This document shows positions 17,110 to 26,259 of a DNA stretch of 64,000 nucleotides, in pieces (the first letter of the stretch is position 1; each line of letters opens with the position of its first letter). The notes beneath the pieces were generated by a model. The model was given only the letters and a program-made list of their open reading frames with translations, did no database searches and was not told the origin of the DNA. Position numbers and translations under genes: made by a program. Source of the stretch: CAIWHR01 sp963773195 (lineage in GTDB: Bacteria; Pseudomonadota; Gammaproteobacteria; Burkholderiales; Casimicrobiaceae); contig CAVZAE010000014.1 in the NCBI GenBank assembly GCA_963773195.1, positions 33,068 through 97,067 of the forward strand, in the 5' to 3' direction.

Positions 17110-20100
17110 TGTATCGCTTCTTCACCATCGCCGCCTTCGAGTTCAGGACGCGGCTCCGCCGGATCTCGACCTGGGTCTACTTCGTCATCCTGTTCGCGCT
17201 GGCGATGCTGTGGGTGGCCGCCGCCGGCGGAGTGATCCCGGGCGCCATCGTGTCGTTCGGCAGCGGCAAGGTATGGATCAACTCGCCCTATGCCGTCGCC
17301 CAGACGATGGCGTTCCTCGGGATGGCCTCGCTCACCGTGATCGCCGCGGTCATGGGCCGCGCGGTCCAGCAGGATTTCGAGTACCGCACTGAAGCGTTCT
17401 TCTTCACCGCGCCCATTCACAAATGGCAATACCTGGGCGGCCGCTTCGCGGGTGCGATCGCGGTGCTGATGCTGATCCTGTCGGGCATCGCGCTCGGCGA
17501 CATGCTGGGGTTGTTACTGCCGGGCATCGATCCGGATCGCGTGGGCCCTTTTCGCCCACTCGCCTACGTGATTCCGTTTGCGACCGTGGTGCTGCCCAAC
17601 CTGGTCGTCCTGGGCGGCGCCTTCTTCTGCCTGGCTGCGCTCTCGCGACGCATGCTGCCCGTTTACGTCGGCAGCGTGCTGCTCCTGTTGGGCTACCTGG
17701 CTGCGCAGGGGCTCTTGCGCGACATGGAAAACAAATTCACTGCGGCGATGCTCGATCCCTTTGGCGTCGTCGCAACCTCGCGTCTCACCGAATACTGGTC
17801 GATCAGCGAGCGCAACACGCGGTTGATCCCGTTCGAGGGCCTGCTGCTCCAGAACCGTCTGCTGTGGCTCGCCATCGGCGGCGCGCTGATCGCGCTCTGC
17901 ACCTGGCGGTTCGCACTCGCGTATCCGGGTCTTCGCGCCCGGAAGCGGCGGCGCGTCGTCCTGGAGGACGCCGCTCCGGCGGCGATCGCGCTGCCGACGG
18001 TCGAGCCCGGGCGCGTCGCAGCGTGGCGTCTCCTGCCGCGGATGATCTGGCTCAACTTCCGCGAGACGGTGAAGAACGTCTACTTCGGCGTCATTGCGCT
18101 GGCGGGAATCCTGTTCTTCATCGTCACCAGCACGACGTCCGGCGCGATCTTCGGCACGACCACGTGGCCGGTCACCTACCAGATGCTGGAGCTCGTGTCC
18201 GGCACGTTCGGACTGTTCATGCTCGTGATCATCACGCTCTACGCGGGCGAGCTCGTGTGGCGCGAGCGTGAGCATCGGCTCGACCAGATCCACGATGCGC
18301 TTCCCATCCCCACGTGGCTGCCGTTCGCCGCCAAGCTGGGCGCGCTGATGCTCGTGCCGATGCTGCTGCAGGCGGTGCTGATGCTCTGTGGCATGGGCAT
18401 CCAGACGGCGAAGGGCTATCACCACTACGAGCCGGGGCTGTACCTCCGCTGGCTCTTCGGCCTCGAGCTCATCGACTACTGGCTCGTTTGCGTGCTCGCG
18501 CTGACCGTGCACTCGGTACTGAACCAGAAGTACCTCGCGCACTTCGTGATGATCGTCTATTTCCTGGTCATTTCGTTCGCGCCCCTCATGGGCCTGGAGC
18601 ACAACCTCTACAAGTACGGCGTCACGACGAACTTCACGTATTCCGATATGAACGGGTTCGGTCCGTTCCTTCCCCGCGTGCGCGTGTTCGAGGCCTACTG
18701 GGCCACGGCCGCGCTCCTGCTCGCGGTCGCGGCCTACCTCCTCTGGGTCCGCGGCACAACAGCCGACTGGCGCGGGCGCCTGGCCATCGCGCGCCGCCGC
18801 TTCACAAGGCCCGTGGGTCTCGTCACGGCGCTCGGCGCCGTGGCCATGGTCGCACTCGGGAGTTTCATCTTCTGGAACACGAACATCCTGAACAAATACA
18901 CGACGACCTACGACCAGCAGGCGCGGCAGGCCGACTACGAGAAGAAATACAAGGCGCTCGCGTCCGACCCGCAGCCCAAGATCACCGCAGTCAAGCTCGC
19001 CGTTGACCTCTTCCCGCGCGAGCAGCGCGTGCGGATGAAGGGGCGCTACACGCTGCAGAACCGCACCGGCAAGCCGATCGACGACGTCCACCTGCTCTTC
19101 TTCGAGCCCGAGCGGATGCGCTTCGACCAGCTCGAGTTCTCGGCTCCGGCGACGCTCGCGACCGACGATCCGCGGGTGGGCCTCAGGAGCTACCGCCTTG
19201 CGACGCCGCTCGCACCGGGCGCGACGATCGCAATCGCGTTCGATCTCGACGTACCGACCCGCGGTTTCACCAACACCGGCGCAACGACCAACGTCGTTGC
19301 CAACGGCTCGTTCGTCAACGGAATGACGGTGCTGCCGTTCATCGGCTACCAGGATCGCGGCGAGCTCGCGACCGACCGCGATCGCAAGAAATTCGGCCTG
19401 GCTCCCAAGGAGCGGATGCGCGACCGCGACGATCCGGTCGGCCTCGCCGAGAACGCGCTCGCGCCCGACGCCGACTTCATCGATTTCGAAGCGACCGTCG
19501 GCACCGACCCCGACCAGCTCGCGATCGCGCCGGGGTACCTCCAGCGAGAGTGGACCGAAGGGGGGCGCCGCTACTTCGAGTACAAGATGGACAGCCCGAT
19601 CCTCGACTTCTTCGCGTTCCAGTCGGCGCGCTACGACGTGAAGCGGGAGCGCTGGCACGACGTCGCGATCGAGGTCTGGCATCACCCGGGGCATGAGTAC
19701 AACGTCGACACGATGATCGCAGCCACCAAGGCCGGGCTCGACTATTTCACCGCTGCGTTCGGTCCCTACCAGCACAAGCAGTTCCGGATCATCGAATTCC
19801 CGCGCTACGAGACGTTCGCGCAATCGTTTCCCAACACCATTCCCTACTCGGAGGGCATCGGCTTCATCGCTCGGGTCCGGCCCGACGACCCCGAGGACAT
19901 CGACTACCCGTATTACGTGACGGCGCACGAGCTCGCGCACCAGTGGTGGGGCCACCAGGTGCCCGGGGGCAACGTGCAGGGCGAGACGTTCCTGGTCGAG
20001 ACGCTCGCGCAGTACTCGGCGCTGATGGTGATGAAGCAGAAGTACGGCGAGGCGAAGATGCAGCGCTTCCTGCAATACGAGCTCGACCGCTACCTGCTCG

Positions 20101-20693
20101 GCCGCAGCACCGAGCAGAAAAAGGAGCTGCCGCTCGCGCGGGTCGAGAACCAGGACTACATCCACTACCGCAAGGGCAGCCTGATCATGTACGCGCTGCA
20201 GGACTACATCGGCGAGGAGAACCTGAACCGCGCCATTCGTGCCTACCGCGACGAGTGGGCGTTCAAGGGTCCGCCGTACTCGAGCGCGTCGGACCTGATT
20301 GAGAAGATCCGCGCCGTCACCCCGCCGCATCTGCAGTACATGATCGACGACTTCTTCGAGACGATCACGCTCTACGACAACCGTGCCTTGTCGGCCAAGG
20401 CAAAGGCACTGCCCGACGGCCGCTACGAGGTCGCGCTCAAAGTGCTCGCCAAGAAGCGCAAGGCCGACGAGCTCGGCAAGGAAACGGACGCGCCGCTCCA
20501 CGACTGGATCGACATCGGCGTGCTCGACGCCGAGGGCCAGCCGCTCTATCTCGAGAAAAAGAAGATCGAACAGGAAGAGACGGCGTTCACGCTGGTCGTG
20601 CCGAAGAAGCCCGCGAAGGCGGGCATCGATCCGTACAACAAGCTGATCGACCGGCGCCCAAAGGACAACGCGATTCCAGTCGAAATGGAATAG
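17109..20693 (+). CDS. ABC transporter permease fused to M1-family aminopeptidase
   Basis: A 1194-residue two-part membrane protein. Residues 1-590 carry two sets of about six membrane helices (ABC-2-type permease). After the last helix near 590 (ALGSFIFWNTNILNKY) comes a peptidase domain whose first part (about 620-800) resembles the M1 N-terminal beta domain. The zinc site is HELAH (H940, E941, H944), followed by E964 in LVETLAQYSALM. The domain order places the peptidase on the far side of the membrane if the last helix exits to the periplasm. RefSeq contains this architecture as ABC transporter permease/M1 family aminopeptidase. The ATG overlaps the ATPase stop (TGATG). What is moved or cleaved is unknown. 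Confidence 0.88.
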   Translation: MYRFFTIAAFEFRTRLRRISTWVYFVILFALAMLWVAAAGGVIPGAIVSFGSGKVWINSPYAVAQTMAFLGMASLTVIAAVMGRAVQQDFEYRTEAFFFTAPIHKWQYLGGRFAGAIAVLMLILSGIALGDMLGLLLPGIDPDRVGPFRPLAYVIPFATVVLPNLVVLGGAFFCLAALSRRMLPVYVGSVLLLLGYLAAQGLLRDMENKFTAAMLDPFGVVATSRLTEYWSISERNTRLIPFEGLLLQNRLLWLAIGGALIALCTWRFALAYPGLRARKRRRVVLEDAAPAAIALPTVEPGRVAAWRLLPRMIWLNFRETVKNVYFGVIALAGILFFIVTSTTSGAIFGTTTWPVTYQMLELVSGTFGLFMLVIITLYAGELVWREREHRLDQIHDALPIPTWLPFAAKLGALMLVPMLLQAVLMLCGMGIQTAKGYHHYEPGLYLRWLFGLELIDYWLVCVLALTVHSVLNQKYLAHFVMIVYFLVISFAPLMGLEHNLYKYGVTTNFTYSDMNGFGPFLPRVRVFEAYWATAALLLAVAAYLLWVRGTTADWRGRLAIARRRFTRPVGLVTALGAVAMVALGSFIFWNTNILNKYTTTYDQQARQADYEKKYKALASDPQPKITAVKLAVDLFPREQRVRMKGRYTLQNRTGKPIDDVHLLFFEPERMRFDQLEFSAPATLATDDPRVGLRSYRLATPLAPGATIAIAFDLDVPTRGFTNTGATTNVVANGSFVNGMTVLPFIGYQDRGELATDRDRKKFGLAPKERMRDRDDPVGLAENALAPDADFIDFEATVGTDPDQLAIAPGYLQREWTEGGRRYFEYKMDSPILDFFAFQSARYDVKRERWHDVAIEVWHHPGHEYNVDTMIAATKAGLDYFTAAFGPYQHKQFRIIEFPRYETFAQSFPNTIPYSEGIGFIARVRPDDPEDIDYPYYVTAHELAHQWWGHQVPGGNVQGETFLVETLAQYSALMVMKQKYGEAKMQRFLQYELDRYLLGRSTEQKKELPLARVENQDYIHYRKGSLIMYALQDYIGEENLNRAIRAYRDEWAFKGPPYSSASDLIEKIRAVTPPHLQYMIDDFFETITLYDNRALSAKAKALPDGRYEVALKVLAKKRKADELGKETDAPLHDWIDIGVLDAEGQPLYLEKKKIEQEETAFTLVVPKKPAKAGIDPYNKLIDRRPKDNAIPVEME

Positions 20694-20711
20694 TCGCATC
20701 GACCGGTTCTG

Positions 20712-20732
20712 CGCCCCGTTTGGGGCGATTTT
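20712..20732 (+). terminator. Terminator after the ABC/M1 gene
   Basis: CGCCCC-GTTT-GGGGCG forms a 6-bp GC stem 18 bases after the stop codon and is followed by ATTTT. It is short but has the layout of an intrinsic terminator. The right arm overlaps the presumed -35 region of glyQ. Confidence 0.5.
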
Positions 20733-20748
20733 CAAATGCCCGTAAAAT
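20720..20748 (+). promoter_or_regulatory. Candidate glyQ promoter
   Basis: TTGGGG (20720-20725), 17-base spacer, TAAAAT (20743-20748). Transcription would begin near 20755, which excludes an upstream ATG at 20736 as the glyQ start and supports the ATG at 20793. Confidence 0.45.
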
Positions 20749-20792
20749 CAGAGCCTTTGATGGCCCGGGCACGAGCGTGCCCCTCCGGCACG

Positions 20793-21686
20793 ATGCTCAC
20801 GTTTCAACAGGTCATTCTGAAACTTCAGGACTACTGGGGCCGCCAGGGTTGCGCGCTGCTGCAACCCTACGACACCGAAGTCGGGGCAGGAACGTCGCAC
20901 ACGGCGACCTTCCTGCGCGCGCTCGGCCCCGAGCCATGGCGCGCCGCCTACGTGCAGCCTTCGCGCCGTCCGAAGGACGGCCGCTACGGCGAGAATCCGA
21001 ACCGGCTGCATCAGCACCACCAGTTCCAGGTCGTGCTGAAGCCGTCGCCTCCGGACATCCTGGACCTCTACCTGGGCTCGCTCTCGGACCTCGGCTTCGA
21101 CCTCAGGCAGAACGACGTCCGCTTCGTCGAGGACGACTGGGAGAACCCGACCCTCGGCGCGTGGGGGCTGGGCTGGGAGGTCTGGCTCAACGGCATGGAA
21201 ATCACGCAGTTCACCTACTTCCAGCAGGTCGGGGGACTCGACTGCGACCCCATCACCGGCGAGATCACTTACGGCCTCGAGCGGATGAGCATGTACTTGC
21301 AGAACGTCGAGTCGGTATTCGACCTGAAATACACCGCCACGATGAGCTACCGCGACGTGTTCTTCCAGAACGAGGTCGAGCAGTCGAAGTACGCGTTCGA
21401 CGAATCGAACGTCGCGAAGCTCTTCGAGCAGTTTGCGCACTTCGAAGGCGAAGCCAAGCGGCTGCTCGAGGCGAAGCTGCCGTTGCCGGGCTACGAAATG
21501 ATCCTCAAGGCTGGCCACACGTTTAACCTGCTGGACGCGCGCGGCGCGATCTCGGTGACCGAGCGCGCGGCGTATATCGGCCGCATCCGCAACCTCTCGC
21601 GACTGGTTGCGACGGCGTATGTCGAATCGCGTGAGGCGCTGGGTTTCCCCATGCTGCCGGCGGACCCGAGGATGGTGCCCGCATGA
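20793..21686 (+). CDS. glyQ: Glycine--tRNA ligase alpha subunit
   Basis: A 297-residue catalytic subunit of the alpha2beta2 glycyl-tRNA synthetase. From residue 1 it reads MLTFQQVILKLQDYWGRQGCALLQPYD, then GAGTSHTATFLRALGPEPWRAAYVQPSRRP.DGRYGENPNRL, which follows the class II motif-2 region of GlyQ almost without change, and WENPTLGAWGLGWEVWLNGMEITQFTYFQQ. The ATG at 20793 is chosen because orthologues start MLTFQQ; two upstream in-frame ATGs (20736, 20760) would add an unlike leader and overlap the promoter. Its stop overlaps the glyS start (ATGA). Confidence 0.95.
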   Translation: MLTFQQVILKLQDYWGRQGCALLQPYDTEVGAGTSHTATFLRALGPEPWRAAYVQPSRRPKDGRYGENPNRLHQHHQFQVVLKPSPPDILDLYLGSLSDLGFDLRQNDVRFVEDDWENPTLGAWGLGWEVWLNGMEITQFTYFQQVGGLDCDPITGEITYGLERMSMYLQNVESVFDLKYTATMSYRDVFFQNEVEQSKYAFDESNVAKLFEQFAHFEGEAKRLLEAKLPLPGYEMILKAGHTFNLLDARGAISVTERAAYIGRIRNLSRLVATAYVESREALGFPMLPADPRMVPA

Positions 21687-23806
21687 CGACGGCGACATTG
21701 CTGGTCGAGCTCGTCACCGAGGAGCTGCCGCCGAAGGCGCTGCAGCGACTCGGAGAGGCGTTTGCTCACAGGATCCTGGCAGAACTGCGACAGCGCGGCT
21801 TTCTCGATGGCGAAAGCGCGACGAAGGCGTACGCGACGCCCCGTCGCCTCGCCGTGTCGATCACGCGTGTGCGCCCCGTCGCGCCCGATACCAACGTGGA
21901 AGACAAGCTGATGCCGGTGAGGGTCGCGCGCGACGCCGCGGGACACGTCACCGAGGCGCTCAAAAAGAAGCTTGCGGGACTAGGTCGCGCACATCTCGCG
22001 ACCGATTCGCTGGATGCGGCCGACGGCCCCGATGCGATTTACGTGGCGTCCGACGGCAAGGCCGACTATGTCTATCTGCGCAGCTTGGCGAAAGGTCCTC
22101 CCCTCTCCCGCGGGTTGCAGGATGCGCTCGACGCCGCGATCGCCAACCTGCCGATCCCGAAGGTGATGAGCTACGCCGCGCCCGGCAGCTACTACAACAA
22201 CGAGAAATTCGTGCGACCCGCGCATCGGCTCGTGGCGCTGCACGGCGCGGACGGCGTCCCGGTCACTGCCCTTGGGCTCGCCGCCGGGCGCACGACCGAG
22301 GGCCACCGGTTCGTCGGCCGCCGCGAGATCGAGGTTTCGACCGCGGAGGCGTATGCGGACGAGCTCTGGGCGGAAGGCAAGGTTGTCGCATCGTTCGTGC
22401 TGCGGCGCGCGGCGATTGAGAAGGCGCTCGCCGCGCAGCTGGGCGGCACGACGCTGATTGCACCGGACGCGCTGCTGGACGAGGTGACGGCGCTGGTCGA
22501 GTGGCCTGTCGTCTACGCCGGGAGCTTCGATCCGGCGTTCCTCGCCGTACCGCAGGAATGCCTGATCCTGACCATGCAGCAGAACCAAAAGTATTTCCCG
22601 CTCGCCGACGCGAAGGGGAAGCTCACGCACCGGTTCCTGCTCGTTTCGAACGTCGAAACGCGGGATCCCGCTGCGATCATCGCCGGCAACGAGCGCGTGT
22701 TGCGGGCGCGGCTTGCCGACGCCAAGTTCTTCTACGATCACGATCGCCGGCAGCCGCTCGCCGCGCGCGTTGAGAAGCTGCGCAGCGTCGTCTATCACGG
22801 CAAGCTCGGCTCGCAGGCCGATCGGATCGAACGGGTTCGCGTCCTGGCCGGCAGGATCGCCGCGAAGATCGGCGCCGATCCCGCGGCGGCCGATCGCGCC
22901 GCGCTGCTCGCGAAGGCCGATCTCGTCACCGACATGGTCGGCGAGTTTCCGGAGCTGCAGGGCGTGATGGGGCGCTACTACGCGCTGCACGACGGCGAGC
23001 AGGCGGTGGTCGCCGATGCCATCGCGCAACACTATTGGCCGCGCTTCGCGGGCGACGCGCTGCCCGAGGGCAAGGTCGCGCAGGCGGTCGCGCTCGCCGA
23101 CAAGCTCGAAGCACTCGCGGGTCTGTTCGGCATCGACCAGATACCGACCGGCGACAAGGATCCTTTCGGTCTCCGGCGCGCGGCGCTCGGCGTCATCCGC
23201 ATCCTGGTCGAGCGGCAGCTCGTACTGCCGCTGCCGGAGCTTCTCGCGCTCGCCTTCGACGGGTTCAAGAGCGCGCCCACGGTAAAGGACGCGCGGGCTT
23301 CGCTCGCGAGCTTCATCTACGACCGCCTGCGCGGTTACCTGCGCGAGGAAGGCTACACGGCGAACCAGATCGCCGCCGTCGTCGACGCCGCCCCGGCCGA
23401 CATTCATCTCGTGCCCGCGCGGCTCGCCGCGGTACAATCGTTCGAGGCGTTACCGGAATCCGGCGCGCTCGCCGCCGCGAACAAGCGCATCGTCAACATC
23501 CTGCGCAAGTCCGAGAGCGAGGCCGCCGCGGCGGTCGACCGAAGCCGCCTCGAGAACGGCGCCGAGCACGACCTCTGGCTCGCCTTCCAGAAACTCGAGC
23601 CGGCCGTCGCCGCGGATTGCGGACGCGGCGACTTTTCTTCGGCCCTTCGGGCTCTAGCTACGGCCAAGCCCGCGGTCGACCGGTTCTTCGACGACGTCCT
23701 CGTGATGGCCGACGATCCCGCGATCCGCGCCAATCGCCTCGCGCTCCTCCGTGGCATTGCCCAGACGATGAACCGCGTCGCCGACATCTCGAAGCTCGCC
23801 GTTTAG
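21683..23806 (+). CDS. glyS: Glycine--tRNA ligase beta subunit
   Basis: A 707-residue beta subunit, required for tRNA binding and for activity of GlyQ. The opening LLVELVTEELPPKAL and the segments YATPRRLAV, FVRPAHRLVALHGADGVP and QECLILTMQQNQKYFPL are typical. The middle segment DKLEALAGLFGIDQIPTGDKDPFGLRRAALGVIRI is the HD-like part, and a C-terminal DALR-type anticodon-binding domain follows. It is translationally coupled to glyQ by ATGA. gmhB starts 2 bases after its stop. Confidence 0.95.
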   Translation: MTTATLLVELVTEELPPKALQRLGEAFAHRILAELRQRGFLDGESATKAYATPRRLAVSITRVRPVAPDTNVEDKLMPVRVARDAAGHVTEALKKKLAGLGRAHLATDSLDAADGPDAIYVASDGKADYVYLRSLAKGPPLSRGLQDALDAAIANLPIPKVMSYAAPGSYYNNEKFVRPAHRLVALHGADGVPVTALGLAAGRTTEGHRFVGRREIEVSTAEAYADELWAEGKVVASFVLRRAAIEKALAAQLGGTTLIAPDALLDEVTALVEWPVVYAGSFDPAFLAVPQECLILTMQQNQKYFPLADAKGKLTHRFLLVSNVETRDPAAIIAGNERVLRARLADAKFFYDHDRRQPLAARVEKLRSVVYHGKLGSQADRIERVRVLAGRIAAKIGADPAAADRAALLAKADLVTDMVGEFPELQGVMGRYYALHDGEQAVVADAIAQHYWPRFAGDALPEGKVAQAVALADKLEALAGLFGIDQIPTGDKDPFGLRRAALGVIRILVERQLVLPLPELLALAFDGFKSAPTVKDARASLASFIYDRLRGYLREEGYTANQIAAVVDAAPADIHLVPARLAAVQSFEALPESGALAAANKRIVNILRKSESEAAAAVDRSRLENGAEHDLWLAFQKLEPAVAADCGRGDFSSALRALATAKPAVDRFFDDVLVMADDPAIRANRLALLRGIAQTMNRVADISKLAV

Positions 23807-23807
23807 C

Positions 23808-24389
23808 ATGGTCCAGCTCGCCTCCGAAGCGGTTGCCCAGACCCGGGCCGTCCGGCTGATCGTGCTGGACCGCGACGGCGTCATCAATCGCGACAGCGAG
23901 CAGTTCATCAAATCGCCGGATGAATGGCGGCCCATTCCCGGCAGCCTCGAGGCGATCGCGCGCCTCCACCACGCCGGCTTCCGCGTGGTCGTTGCGACCA
24001 ACCAGTCGGGGATCGGACGCGGGCTGTTCGATATGGCGACGCTGAACGCGATCCACGAGAAGATGTACAAGGCGCTCGCGCAGGCCGGGGGCCGCATCGA
24101 CGCGCTGTTCTACTGCCCGCACACCGCGGATTCCGATTGCGACTGCCGCAAGCCGAAGGCCGGCATGCTCCTCGAGATCGGACACCGCTTCGGCGTCGAC
24201 ATGACCGGCGTGCCCTGCGTCGGCGACTCGGTCCGCGACCTCGAGGCAGCCGAAGCGGTCGGCGCGCAGCCGCTGCTCGTGCTCACGGGCAAGGGCGAGA
24301 AAACGCTCCGCGCCGGTAGTTTCCCGAAGAACACGGTGATCTTCCCCGATCTCGCGTTCGCGGCCTCCGCGCTGCTCGCGGCGGAATAG
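23808..24389 (+). CDS. gmhB: D-glycero-beta-D-manno-heptose-1,7-bisphosphate 7-phosphatase
   Basis: A 193-residue HAD-superfamily phosphatase in ADP-heptose synthesis for the LPS core. HAD motif I is LDRDGVIN (nucleophile D21, acid D23). Motif II lies in ATNQSGIGRG. The GmhB zinc site is C103, H105, C111, C113 (CPHTADSDCDC), followed by RKPKAGM. Motif IV is VGDSVRDLEAA. It starts 2 bases after glyS and is followed by plsC after 19 bases; the glyQS-gmhB-plsC order is common in betaproteobacteria. Confidence 0.93.
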   Translation: MVQLASEAVAQTRAVRLIVLDRDGVINRDSEQFIKSPDEWRPIPGSLEAIARLHHAGFRVVVATNQSGIGRGLFDMATLNAIHEKMYKALAQAGGRIDALFYCPHTADSDCDCRKPKAGMLLEIGHRFGVDMTGVPCVGDSVRDLEAAEAVGAQPLLVLTGKGEKTLRAGSFPKNTVIFPDLAFAASALLAAE

Positions 24390-24408
24390 CCCGCGGGCGC
24401 CGTCCGCG

Positions 24409-25128
24409 ATGTCGGCTCTCCGCTCGCTCGCCTTCCTGCTCTTCCAGGCGTTCGTCACGCCGTTCTACGCGGCGGTGATGCTCTCGTTGTTCTGGATTCC
24501 CCGCGTGCCGATGTACCGGATCGCTGCGCATTGGTGCCACACGAACCTAACCGGCGCGCGCGTGTTCTGCGGCATCCGCCACCAGACTTTGGGCTTCGAG
24601 AACATCCCACCGCGAGACCTCCCCCATATCGTGATGTCGAAGCACAGCTCGACGTGGGAGACGCTCGCGTTGACGCTCTTCTTCCCGCCGCTCGCCTACG
24701 TCGCCAAGAAGGAGCTCCTGTCGATCCCGTTCTTCGGCTGGGGCTTCGCGCTCGCCTCTCCGATCACGATCAATCGCAAGGCCGGGATGGATGCAATGCA
24801 GCAGATCGCGCGGCAGGGTCGTGAACGTTTCGCGCAGGGGTTCTGGATCGTCGTCTACCCGGAAGGCACCCGCATCCCCGTCGGAACGCGCGCCAAGTAC
24901 AAGACCGGCGGCGCACGGCTCGCCCGCGAACTCGGCGTGCCGATCGTGCCCGTGGCGCACAATGCGGGCTGGCTGTGGCCGAAGGGGCTCTTCGGCAAGA
25001 AGCCGGGGACCGTGACAATCTCGTTCGGTCCCCCCATCATTCCTGGCGGAAGGGACGCGCAGACCTTGACCACCGAAGTGGAGACATGGATCGAAAGCGA
25101 GGTCGCGCGGCTGGGCGCACCGCGATGA
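24409..25128 (+). CDS. plsC: 1-acyl-sn-glycerol-3-phosphate acyltransferase
   Basis: A 239-residue membrane-associated acyltransferase making phosphatidic acid from lysophosphatidic acid. A hydrophobic N-terminus (about 5-30) precedes the catalytic block SKHSSTWET, where the usual H-x4-D is H79-x4-E84, a variant frequent in beta/gammaproteobacterial PlsC. The phosphate-binding motif is VYPEGTRIP (about 148) and the late VPVAHNAGWLWPKGLFGKKPG region is typical. The stop overlaps the next gene's start by ATGA. Confidence 0.9.
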   Translation: MSALRSLAFLLFQAFVTPFYAAVMLSLFWIPRVPMYRIAAHWCHTNLTGARVFCGIRHQTLGFENIPPRDLPHIVMSKHSSTWETLALTLFFPPLAYVAKKELLSIPFFGWGFALASPITINRKAGMDAMQQIARQGRERFAQGFWIVVYPEGTRIPVGTRAKYKTGGARLARELGVPIVPVAHNAGWLWPKGLFGKKPGTVTISFGPPIIPGGRDAQTLTTEVETWIESEVARLGAPR

Positions 25129-25871
25129 CCGCGGCCGCGCGCGACGAGAGCCGGAAGGCGGCGCTGCCGGTGCCGCTGCGCCGCATCGCGCTCGCGGGCG
25201 AGGCGGTCGACTATCGGCTCGTTCGAGCGAAGCGGCGCACGATCGGCATGCACGTCGACGCCGAGGGGCTCGTCGTTCGCGCCTCCCGCTGGGTGACGAT
25301 CCGCGACGTCGAGGACACGCTCCGCGTACACGCCGCGTGGATCCTGCGCCGGCTGGCCGAGTGGCGGGACCGACGCGACGTCCTTCCCGCCGTGTGGAAG
25401 TCCGGAGCGCCGCTCCTGTTCCAGGGGCGCGACCTGACGCTCGCGATCCATGCGGCCGCCCAGCCATCGATCGCAGCCGACCTCGTCAACGTCACGGTCC
25501 GCCATCCGGCGCCTCACGACGAACGCGGCATTGCGGCCTTCGTCGATCGCTGGCTGCGCGATCAGGCTCTCCATTTCCTCGCGCCTCGCGTCGCCGCATG
25601 CGCGGCGCAGATCGGGGCCGCGTCGCCGGCGGTAAAGCTCTCGAAGGCCCGCAGCGAGTGGGGCAGCTGCAACCGGAAGGGCGAGATCCGCTTCTCATGG
25701 CGGTTGATCCAGCTGCCGCCGGAGCTCGCGCAGTACGTGGTCGCGCACGAGGTCGCCCACCTGATCGAACTCAATCATTCGCGGCGGTTCTGGGCGCTCG
25801 TCGAAGCGCTCCACCCCGGCCACGCCGCGGCGCGGCGGGCGCTCGTCGAGTGGTCGGTGGTGCTGGATTAG
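25125..25871 (+). CDS. YgjP/SprT-type zinc metallopeptidase (M48-like, DUF45)
   Basis: A 248-residue protein of the YgjP family (DUF45). The zinc motif is HEVAHLIELNHSRRFW with H208, E209, H212 and a third histidine H218. Upstream, KLSKARSEWGSCNRKGEIRFSWRLIQLP is the family signature. Function is not settled; relatives associate with restriction systems or protein quality control, but here the gene is in its usual betaproteobacterial place after plsC. The start overlaps the plsC stop (ATGA), and its stop abuts the convergent cyaY stop with no spacer. Confidence 0.88.
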   Translation: MTAAARDESRKAALPVPLRRIALAGEAVDYRLVRAKRRTIGMHVDAEGLVVRASRWVTIRDVEDTLRVHAAWILRRLAEWRDRRDVLPAVWKSGAPLLFQGRDLTLAIHAAAQPSIAADLVNVTVRHPAPHDERGIAAFVDRWLRDQALHFLAPRVAACAAQIGAASPAVKLSKARSEWGSCNRKGEIRFSWRLIQLPPELAQYVVAHEVAHLIELNHSRRFWALVEALHPGHAAARRALVEWSVVLD

Positions 25872-26219
25872 CTAAGGCGGCGTAGCCAGCGCTGGCAGCG
25901 CGACTTCGAGTCCTGCCTGCGCACGCAGCAAGTTCGAGAGCGAAGCGCCGAGCTCCGCGCCCGAGCGAGTGTCGCGCCATGCGCCCTCGCGCGCAGCGAA
26001 GTGGAACCCGCCGCTGCGCGCCGCGACCCAGATCTCGCGATTGGGCACATGCCGATTGACGACGACCTTGCTGCCGTCGGCGCACTCGATCTCGAGGATG
26101 CCGTCCTTGAGCGTCCAGTCGGCGTCCACGTCGCCTTCGTCAAGCGCCACGTCGAGCGCTTTCCCGATTGCGGCCAGGACCCGATCGGCGGCCGCCATGA
26201 ATTCGCTGTCGGTGCTCAT
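25872..26219 (-). CDS. cyaY: Iron donor protein CyaY (frataxin)
   Basis: A 115-residue bacterial frataxin, an iron-binding modulator of Fe-S cluster assembly with IscS. The acidic first helix (SEFMAAADRVLAAIGKALDVALDEGDVDADW) supplies the metal-binding face. The beta sheet follows with ILEIECADGSKVVVNRHVPNREIWVAARSGGFHF, matching the family core. The start MSTDSEF at 26219 gives the normal length; a longer frame upstream overlaps lptM on the other strand and is not supported. The convergent stops with the ygjP-type gene are adjacent. Confidence 0.92.
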   Translation of the reverse strand: MSTDSEFMAAADRVLAAIGKALDVALDEGDVDADWTLKDGILEIECADGSKVVVNRHVPNREIWVAARSGGFHFAAREGAWRDTRSGAELGASLSNLLRAQAGLEVALPALATPP

Positions 26220-26259
26220 CGCCGAACCGGGCAACTCCCGCATGCTAGGATTCCAAGCG

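Noticed and set aside
17514..20735. Very long open frame on the minus strand (over 1000 codons) and many other long antisense frames
   Set aside because: It lies antisense to the permease/M1 gene, has Arg/Glu/His-rich sequence without any family motif, and is expected from high third-position GC of the real gene.
20736..20792. N-terminal extension of GlyQ starting at ATG 20736 or 20760
   Set aside because: It overlaps the presumed promoter and start site, and orthologues begin MLTFQQ at 20793.
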